Shown here one piece after another: positions 56,858 through 64,000 of a stretch of DNA of 64,000 nt (its first letter is position 1; the number at the start of each line of letters is the position of its first letter). The notes below the pieces were generated by a model, which saw nothing but the letters and a program-made list of their open reading frames with translations, did not search any database and was not told the origin of the DNA. The DNA is taken from positions 5,828,001 through 5,892,000 of the forward strand of contig CM121341.1 of NCBI GenBank assembly GCA_051530055.1, in the 5' to 3' direction. The stretch is from Neoechinorhynchus agilis (taxonomy: Eukaryota; Acanthocephala). The position numbers and the translations under genes were made by a program.

Positions 56858-59485
56858 TCACTTTTTCGTGATAAGAATACACCAGTTTCCTTGCTCATAG
56901 ATTTCATCACTCGTTTCGACATTGGTGTTAGTCAGCAGACCTTTCAGTTCTCCTTGCTTAAATACATGATAAAATCTATATTGATTGTGATTATTTGATC
57001 TCCATGGAACTAAAATGTCTTGTGCTTGAAACGGAGTTCGACTTTCATGAACTGGCAAACTCGTTTCGGTACTCCGATGCGTTACTTGAACTGAAGACTT
57101 TGCAGCATAAATAGATCGTTTGCCTTCCTTTTCCTGTTCAAAAGCCCACACTGAGATCAGAGCGCGACCGCCAGGCTTCAGAACTCTTATTAGTTCCAAT
57201 ATCGATGCCCTTCGTCGTTGCTAAATCAAAAACAAATAAAGGACAAAAAATGAGCTCGTTTTAGTCCGCTGCCAGCTTCCACAAAGCCAGGAAACGCCAA
57301 AGCAGTGATTTAGGCGAACTAATCACTTTTGACCAACAGAATTATTCCAAAATTTTACCATTGCAAAAATAAAAAGGACAACAATTCGAAGAAAAAATTG
57401 ACACTAAAAAGAGATTCACTTTATAAGTCCATAAGTGAATTTCAGCTAATTTCTAGATATTATAAAATACACTCGAAAAAGAGATCCATGAATTTAAGAA
57501 ATTAGACGTTGGCATTTTTGTCTGATCAAAATTAATACAAACCACTAATTTTAGCCTCAAGAGATCGAATTAGAGAGCTTACCTCGGTGCTAAGATGATG
57601 GATCACAGCAACGCTTAAAGCAGCATCGAATGCGTTACTTCTTATTGGAAGCATTAAGAAATGACCGTCAATTTTTCGAGATGTTTTGGGTAGTATTCCA
57701 GAAAAAGCCACGCACCAATAGTTTTTCTTTTATTATGACCTGAACGAGAAAAAGTTTCAAACTATCAGCCTTTTGAAAATTAATGGAGGATAAAAATTGA
57801 GTGCAAAAAAATTAACGATCATTTCAGTACGCAATCGCCAACAAAAGACTCGAGTCCATTTTTGTTTGAGACCAACTTGCAGAATTTTTCACAAACATCG
57901 CAGCCTATCTGCGAATGTTATAGCACACAAAAAACACAATAAAAAAGAGTCTTACCATTGTAAGCTTCCTGTTCACCATATTCTTCCCATTTCCGCAACC
58001 GATATCGATTACCAATGAATAGTCAGCGATGCTTTCAAGAAAGCGAAGAACAATTGGCCATACTATTCTCCGAGTACTAGAAAACGACTCGGCGATTTTT
58101 TCATAGACATCTCGGACGTTACTTTGTTCGATCCATTCGTCAGTGGAAATCGTTTGTTTTGATCGTCTGAACGTAAAAGATATTCTCATCTTGCGAGGCC
58201 GTAAAATCAAATCGGGCGATGATGTGTTCTTGACAAAATCAACTTTACGGGCAAGTATTCGATGTTTCATGCTGAATCGTGCAGCGCCGGTCATGACAGC
58301 CAAGCTTCTTTGGGCGAGGTCGACTTCTATTGGACGAAAGAGCGATCGTAGATAAAGGAAGGAGCACAATTACCTCTCTTTTCTTCAATGTGGTATAAAA
58401 AGAATTCCGAAAAAAAGCAACGAAATATCCTAAGGCACACTTATAGAACATTTCTATTTTCCAAAACGAATTAAAGTGAATTTTAGCTGAAGTAAACAAA
58501 CACCGAACGAACGATTCGAAAAATGTCCAAAAGTTCATTATTCACGGAACTGCCTTAGATCTCTACGACCGTTCCTATTACCGTCTTGAGGATCAATAAA
58601 TTCCATTATAATCGGGGATCCAAGGCTTAAACATACTATCTCCTTTCCAAAATTATCCACGGAATCAACATGAGCGGGAATGCCTATAAGACAATCTTAT
58701 TTAATCTAATCGACGATCAAAAGAAAACTGACCATCTCCAGGCTCATAGCAATTAATTGTCAACTGGTTCGGAGTTTCCGAAATATATCCGTTCAATTTT
58801 GCTCTTTCAATTAATTGAATACACAAATTCGGAATTTGATTAGTTATCTGTCCCGCAGAATTATTTTGGTAATCGAATACTCGACCAAAATGAATAACTT
58901 TTCTATTTTGAAGCTGTGAATATCCTACGATGCATTGGATTAAATCACAACCAAAAAAGAGAAAACTGACTACTTACCACCAGCTTCGATTTGTTCGTTC
59001 ACAATATCAACTAATCGATTCTCTTCAACGTCACTGATAAAATCTTTTACGTAAATAAGACCTTGTGGGATATTGACTTGTTCTGAGGAATTTTTAAGAG
59101 ATGCAAACGACGAATTAGGAGCGACGAATGCAACCAAGGCTCTAATCAGTCTTCCATTTGATTCAAATAACATTCCGTTCGTATTGCGCTGACCTTCCAC
59201 TGCTCCATTTTCATCGACGTATTCCACTAGGCAGTACGGACGATCCCGGTGGCTATTTACTCCTTTTATTCGGCCATAACGAGAGAATATTTCATGGACT
59301 TGCTGAGATTGAACACCGTTCTCAAGACCACCATTGCCTACTATCAAAACCTATTTGCTCAATTCGTTCATTTGTAAACATAAAAATGGTTTTACTTTCG
59401 ATTTCTGTTCGATCAACTCAATCGAATCCAGTCTCTTTGCGAGTGAAGATAATTTAAGCAGTCGTCGCTTGAGCTTTGATTTCAT
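56858..59485 (-). CDS. ALKBH8: ALKBH8 tRNA wobble-uridine modification enzyme
   Basis: Bifunctional enzyme that methylates and hydroxylates carboxymethyl-uridine at tRNA position 34. Exons: 59485-59396, 59350-58978, 58924-58733, 58683-58582, 58326-57956, 57908-57827, 57650-57593, 57220-56858. Order: basic N-terminus, RRM (LIVGNGGLENGV), AlkB dioxygenase (TINCYEPGDGIPAHVDS with the iron-binding HxD, VCLSLGSPIIMEF, RKMRISFTFRR), methyltransferase (VYEKIAESFSSTR, DIGCGNGK, AVIHHLSTE, LKPGGRALISVWAFEQE) and the C-terminal DILVPW, FYHVFKQGEL, GNWCILITKK. Seven joins were resolved; six are GT-AG. The break at 57826-57651 is not: alignment to Trm9/ALKBH8 needs GDCV joined to LPIRSNAFDAA, and that interval is bounded by a 19-bp inverted repeat with two mismatches. 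A GT-AG option would insert about 25 residues. Confidence 0.93.
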
Positions 59486-59599
59486 CTCGGAAAAAAGAAT
59501 AAAAATCTCAACATAGATCGATCAATGAATATTTCCGTGCATTAAATCGGGCCGATCGCCACCAACTATACATAATAATGAGAGACGTTTGAGCTACGG

Positions 59600-60425
59600 G
59601 CGTTAGTAGACCTTGCCAGCCTTTCTTGGATCGTATGAGGGGGTCAACCGATAGCGAAGAAAATTCCGAAGAAAAAGTTCTGTCTTGACCAAGACTTTGT
59701 GGTGGCAGTTGAAGAATGGTGCCAGCAGACAGGCGCTAACCATGTTCCCGTGAATGGCCTCAGATAGTAGATCTGGGAGAGACCTCTCGTCGCGAGAGCT
59801 CACAGCTCTCTACTTTCAGGTTCTCGCGATGGGGTCGTCCGAGCTAGATTGTTGGCAGTTTCGACACGAGAATCGGGGGCGTGGTTGGAGGCTGTTCCTC
59901 TGGCATCTCTGAGAACTCTTCTCATTGATGAGGTAACGAGGATCGCAGTGTCCTTAGGACTTATCGCTGTCGATGTGGGTCATTGGTTGATGCTTTCGGT
60001 CGACACGGTTTCGTTTGCCGAAAGTCAGGAGGAAGGTTCTCCCGCCATTCTGAGATCAATAACGTAATTTCTCGGGCGTTGAGAACGGTGAACTTCCCCA
60101 ACATTTTGGAACCCGTCAATCTTTGTCGATTAGACAGCCGTCGACCTGACGGAATTTCACCTTCTCCGGGATGCCACGTCCGACCCACTATTTTGTCCCC
60201 TTCGGACTAGAGACGTATGGAGCGCTTGGCAGCTCGGCACTCTGCGCCAGGATCTCTCGAATAAATTGAGAGAAACGACCGGAGAGGCAAGAGCAGCTGT
60301 ATTCCCTTCGACAAAATATCTCGCTCGCAGTACAACGAGACAATGTTGCTAACGTGATGGCGACAGCCGAGGAAGGAGAGAAGCTACGATTTTGTGGACA
60401 GTGGAGATTAAAAAATAAAAACACA
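59600..60425 (+). mobile_element. LINE 3' portion, plus strand
   Basis: Reads RARLLAVSTRESGAWLEAVP, then LIDEVTRIAVSLGL, the Cys/His segment (CRCGSLVDAFGRHG, CRKSGGRFSRHSEINNVISR), LEPVNLCRLDSRRPDGIS, and after an internal loss YFVPFGLETYGALGSSAL and RQNISLAVQRDNVANVMAT. Frame changes and a stop show that it is dead. The upstream edge (59600-59770) is less clear. Same family as the 22.4, 29.9 and 49 kb copies. Confidence 0.8.
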
Positions 60426-60429
60426 CTCA

Positions 60430-60755
60430 ATGTTCAATTGCAGAATGTTGATTTGTTCAGAATAAAACCTATATCGATATTATCGAAAGCTTTGCAGATA
60501 TCCAATGAAATTAAAATGTTCATAGCCAGTCGGTTAATGCTAAAATTACTAATAATCTAATGCATAGCTCAGTGTTCAGATTTGCCCGCAATAAACCAGT
60601 GGCATCTCCCATCAATGATGTTGAACTCGACTGAGAAAGCGGCAATTCGTTTAGCAAGGACTCTTTCGTAAATTGAGACCGCAGAATTTTGGATAGAAAT
60701 GAGCCTTACATCCCCTGGAGAGGATCCCTTTCTGCATTTCTTTTCGCAGAGAAAA
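60430..60755 (-). mobile_element. LINE reverse-transcriptase fragment
   Basis: Minus-strand frames carry KEMQKGSSPGDVRLISIQNS and YERVLAKRIA (the RT region after the RPIS motif), then ILISLDICKAFDNID (the RT motif with the first catalytic aspartate, usually LDxxKAFDS). It is opposite in strand to the neighbouring 3'-end copies, so it belongs to a separate insertion or an inversion. A short LINE 3' end (gagaagctacgattttgcgg) follows at 60768-60815 on the plus strand. Confidence 0.7.
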
Positions 60756-60815
60756 ATTCTCAGAAATTAGAGAAGCTACGATTTTGCGGACGGTGGTGAT
60801 TGCAGGTTTTGTGCT

Positions 60816-61614
60816 TTATTGTAAAGCCAGCGAACCAATCGAAAGAGGCTACAGAGACCGAGTTCGAGTACAAAAAATTATAGATTAAAAGGAGCATTCA
60901 AACGAAAACGGAGTCCTAAACGGGATTTTTGCGCCGATATATCAAATTAAAGAAGAAAGTTTTTTGCCAATGCGAGTTTGAAATTTTATTTAAAAGACGA
61001 GTATAAATTAACTTTTTATACCCGAGGCCACTAATCGATAGTTTAAGAAAAATAAAGAATGGAAAGCGAAATTCCGAGAAGTGGATTTAAAAAAGTGCGA
61101 AATTAATGTCGTCATCGTCTGGCACAAAACCGATTGCGTTATTAAGAAAAACTCATGAGACTTTTTTTAAGTGAAAAAGATGTTCAAATTAAAATTCATT
61201 ACGGGAAAAGGAGCAAAACTTCAAAAAGCTTATTAAAAAATTGGATATTATGAACGGCACATTAAAAAAAAGAAACTTGTAAATAATCCCAACTCTTACT
61301 CGTCAGAGTGACGTCACATAAAGACCAAGACGCGAATAATTCTTCCGTGGTCAGGAATCGGTCACCTTTGTCTTCTTTTTCACTGATCGTTAAATGGTTC
61401 TTTAAAGTTTGCTCAGCTTTAAAGGCGGACATTTTCCGTGTCCTTTTTTTCCAAGTTCTCAGGATGATTTCTATTTTTGTATCGATTTCATAAAATGCGA
61501 AACTCTACGGTTAGGAGAAAGCATTTTCTTTAGCGTGAAACGAGAACCTTATTTCTTTCGGCACATCAAAATGCACTCGAAACCTAAAGGAAGATTTCCT
61601 TATATTTTCGGTTG
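60816..61614. other. TEX261 upstream region
   Basis: AT-rich spacer without a recognisable gene; contains several A runs. It lies upstream of the TEX261 start and probably includes its promoter and leader. Confidence 0.4.
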
Positions 61615-62305
61615 ATGTATTTGACATTGATAAGTATTTTGGCATCGGTTTTGAGTGTTGCATTTGCCTTATTGAGTCTTCTGAGTGGACTTTACTACAT
61701 TGCTGAGCTAATTGAGGAATATCAGAGTTTGGCGAAGTTGCTGATCCGTCGGACTCATGTCTCAATCTTTATATTGAATATTCTGCTCGTATTTGTACGT
61801 GCGCGATTATCGATTTCGTTATCTTCGGCGAAAAAAAATCGATACGTGTATTGAAGAGCGTAGTTTTCCATGGCATCTCATTGTACTCGGATGCGTTTGC
61901 AATGCGATCTACTTCAAAATGTTGGCTAACTATCCGAGCGTCGAATTTCTCAGCTTTCATTTCCTGACTGCTTTAGTGCTTGTTTTCTTGCACCATTTAA
62001 TGGCCGTTCGTTTTTTTGTTACCACCGAAACAAGCAATCTATTCGAAATGTTCGGATACCTCGTCTGCTTCGTCTGGCTGATGCCTTTGTTGTTCGTTGT
62101 ATCTCTGTCTGCCAATGATTACGTTTTGCCTACCACTAATCTGCCACAAGACGATCCACTGGATTCAACTGGTTCAATCGATATCGTCTCTCATTATTTG
62201 TCGAAGCGAAACCGAAAACTCGGACTTCTTCATGCAATCAATCGGATTCGGGAACGAGCTAAACTCCTTATGGGAATCGTGCCAATTGATCAAAAACACT
62301 ACTGA
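61615..62305 (+). CDS. TEX261: TEX261 / SVP26-type COPII cargo adaptor
   Basis: Small multi-pass ER-to-Golgi membrane protein. Exon 1 reads MYLTLISILASVLSVAFALL, then SGLYYIAELIEEY, the family hallmark. Exon 2 reads RSFPWHLIVLGCVCNAIYFKML, LVFLHHLMAVRFF, WLMPLLFVVSLSANDYVLP and ends with SHYLSKRNRKLGLLHAINRI. Human TEX261 aligns throughout. The 62-nt intron (about 61796-61857) is GT-AG (gtacgt to tgaagag) joining VF to RSFPW. Its interior also contains an inverted repeat (tatcgattt/aaatcgata), so it may derive from the same type of intron element seen elsewhere here. Confidence 0.92.
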
Positions 62306-62708
62306 GCACTTTGATCTTGTCTACTTTTCAAAATCTTTTATTAGGACGCCTCTTTTGTGTGGAAGTCAACGAAACCTTCGGATTTTGGCGATTTTGTGCT
62401 CGTTTTTTTTCACTAGTTTTCTCCTTTAAGCGCAATTGATCGGATTTTCGGAAAAAGATCACAAATACCATGATGATTTTTGTTGTTCGAATTAGTTTAT
62501 TCGTGGCGATTATTAGTTGTTGCGTTTTTTTCACTAATAAGTGGTGATCGAAAAAGCAGAACCGGGTTTTTCTTTAGAGGAAAAAAGCTTTCTCGTTTTT
62601 TTAAAGAGAATTCAGTTTTAAATGTGGATTGTTCCCACGTTAACGCATTCTCTATAAAATTTCTATGATTTACACTGCTCCTTTTTTTTCTCGCTGTAAA
62701 CAGTGAAG
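62306..62708. other. Spacer between TEX261 and the TLDc gene
   Basis: Convergent 3' ends. AT-rich, with T runs, and no gene seen. Confidence 0.5.
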
Positions 62709-63975
62709 TTAAGCGTCATCTTTTGCATAGGCAAAACTCCACACTTCGACGTGGAGTATTTGGAATTCGATTCCTCGTTCGGTCTTTTCTCCCATTTTCG
62801 TCAAAAAATCGTTTGAGTAAGTTTCGCACTTGTCCGTGCTGCCGTGTCTCAGTGTCTTGTCTAACCACAATCCATAAGAACCTCTGTAAACGCTTAAAGG
62901 AATTGTAAACGTAGATGTTTTCAGACCTTCCGGACCCGAATCCGAATCCATGATTGTCACAATGAATGAAAAATTCGTTTTCCCCCGTCCAACAGTACGC
63001 CTAGAAGGCTAATAGTTATTTAAACATTTAAATTATCGAAACCCACTTTAACGCAGGGCTCGACTGAGAACAGAAGAGACTCCCCAGTACCAAAAAATCC
63101 TGCTTGAGGATGCAAATTGGCTGAAATGAGTGCACCGAATACCTTTTTTTTAAAGTGGTTCATTTTAAAGGAACAAGGAAAGGAGCTTACGTCTTTGGCG
63201 GTTGAAATGACGAAAATCAAATTATGGCCATCCTCATATTTGGCCATTTTCCGGTATAGCGTTGGAGCGTGGTATCCATCGAGGTTTGTGGAGAACACGA
63301 GTTCAGCGGGCTTCCGTCCGTAGACTAGAAAACTGGGCAAATGTCGGCACAACTTAATAATATCGTATTTTGAAACAATTGTGCTTTCGCCCGAAAGGAG
63401 ATCATTTTTTTCGAGTTCGATTTTTTCATCCTGTTTGGGAGCATCTCGACCAATTTTGGACACCTCATTCTTTTTCACCAACTAATTACAAACGAATAGA
63501 CAAATATAAGAAATAATGGAAAGACGCTACCTGCCAATCGATTTCGTACGCTTTTCCATGGTGCCACTTGATCTCGTTAGTACAACGTTCAAAAAACAAG
63601 ATTTCAGATTCGCATTCAGCCGTACACTTCTTGAGAAATAGTCTCAACGCGTCGGAGCTACTCGTAAGGCTAACTAAGAATGCAAAAACACACCATTTAC
63701 CTTAAAATGTTGGTTGAAAAGACGATTGGAATGTCCTCTTTGTCACTCAATTGATGAAAACTGATGACTCGTTCGGAAACAGATTCGTCCAAACTCCTAC
63801 GGATCTCCATATTCTCTAATGACTTCCAAGATTTCTTCGTCGCAACTCTCGTAGACATCTCATTTTCCATTGAATGCCGTCTCTTTTGGTTTATCTGTAT
63901 CCGTTTGTAGCTCGTAACTGATTTAAGGAGATTTAACTGGAAAAGAAGTGAGACCCGTTGAAGGCCAGCGGTCAA
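62709..63975 (-). CDS. TLDc-domain protein (OXR1/NCOA7-like)
   Basis: TLDc proteins protect against oxidative stress and several bind the V-ATPase. Exons on the minus strand: start region to about 63700 (Ser/Arg-rich, DIPIVFSTNI), 63690-63532 (FLKKCTAECESEILFFERC, ending in IDWQ), 63481-about 63193 (LCRHLPSFLVYGRKPAELVFSTNLDGYHAPTLYRKM), then VFGALISANLHPQAGFFGTGESLLFSVEPCVK, then AYCWTGENEFFIHCDNHGFGFGSGR, then GSYGLWLDKTLRHGSTDKCETYSNDFL ending in FQILHVEVWSF. All joins examined are GT-AG with introns of about 43-50 nt. The TLDc domain is complete. The N-terminus may extend beyond the window edge, so the first exon is provisional. Confidence 0.85.
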
Positions 63976-64000
63976 AACAACTCTGTCGAGCTCTTAGAAA

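Noticed and set aside
57581-58020. Separate small plus-strand gene at 57797-58018
   Set aside because: Antisense to ALKBH8 exon 6 and its introns; no protein character.

Overview
The window looks like nuclear DNA of a small invertebrate animal, probably a protostome. It holds an innexin gap-junction gene, a polycystin channel, a sarcoplasmic-type EF-hand protein, a 7TM receptor, split genes with many short introns (often 42-66 nt) and AATAAA signals. RNPC3, a protein of the minor (U12) spliceosome, is also present. I cannot name the phylum. Single-base length differences in homopolymer runs (MPHOSPH6, the 7TM gene, copies of the 124-bp array) suggest some are assembly errors.

Layout. 0.7-2.4 kb: alpha-1,3-fucosyltransferase (-). 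2.7-5.8 kb: an 85-bp minisatellite, gene fragments and a degenerate foldback. 5.9-6.4 kb: a Pro/Gln/Tyr-rich protein (-). 6.7-10.7 kb: the 3' two thirds of an ABCC transporter in 16 exons. 11-13.9 kb: an acidic CxxC protein, MPHOSPH6 and RPS20. 14.4-16.4 kb: a second 85-bp satellite of about 22 copies. 16.5-18.7 kb: polycystin-2-like channel, followed by a decayed tandem copy of its 3' end. 19.5-22.2 kb: RNPC3 and UBXN6, tail to tail. 22.4-24.4 kb: broken LINE with a foldback element inside. 24.7-25.7 kb: 7TM receptor. 25.8-27.8 kb: foldback element and a 124-bp satellite abutting CHMP5 (27.9-28.7 kb). 29-30.2 kb: SINE and LINE pieces. 31.2-33.3 kb: innexin. 33.5-35.5 kb: scattered exons. 37.2-40.7 kb: two tandem zinc alcohol dehydrogenases sharing a nearly identical 487-bp block. 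41-44.2 kb: a small membrane-protein gene, its inverted broken copy carrying a SINE with perfect target-site duplication, and a PP1-docking-like protein. 45-48.8 kb: EF-hand protein and HELQ helicase. 49-50.1 kb: LINE. 51.5 kb: POLR2K/RPABC4-like gene with a duplicated N-terminal extension. 53.3-55 kb: LRR membrane protein. 56.9-59.5 kb: ALKBH8. 59.6-60.8 kb: LINE fragments. 61.6-62.3 kb: TEX261. 62.7-63.98 kb: TLDc protein.

Most introns are short and GT-AG. The most interesting signal is a set of introns (CHMP5, HELQ, ALKBH8, UBXN6 and probably the polycystin gene) where homology places the exon joins at non-GT-AG sites. In these the intron is bounded by short inverted repeats: the 5' arm starts at the exon edge and the 3' arm is followed by roughly 5-8 extra bases. 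This resembles intron-generating inverted-repeat elements. In HELQ and ALKBH8 a GT-AG alternative exists that would add roughly 25-35 unconserved residues, so transcript evidence is decisive.
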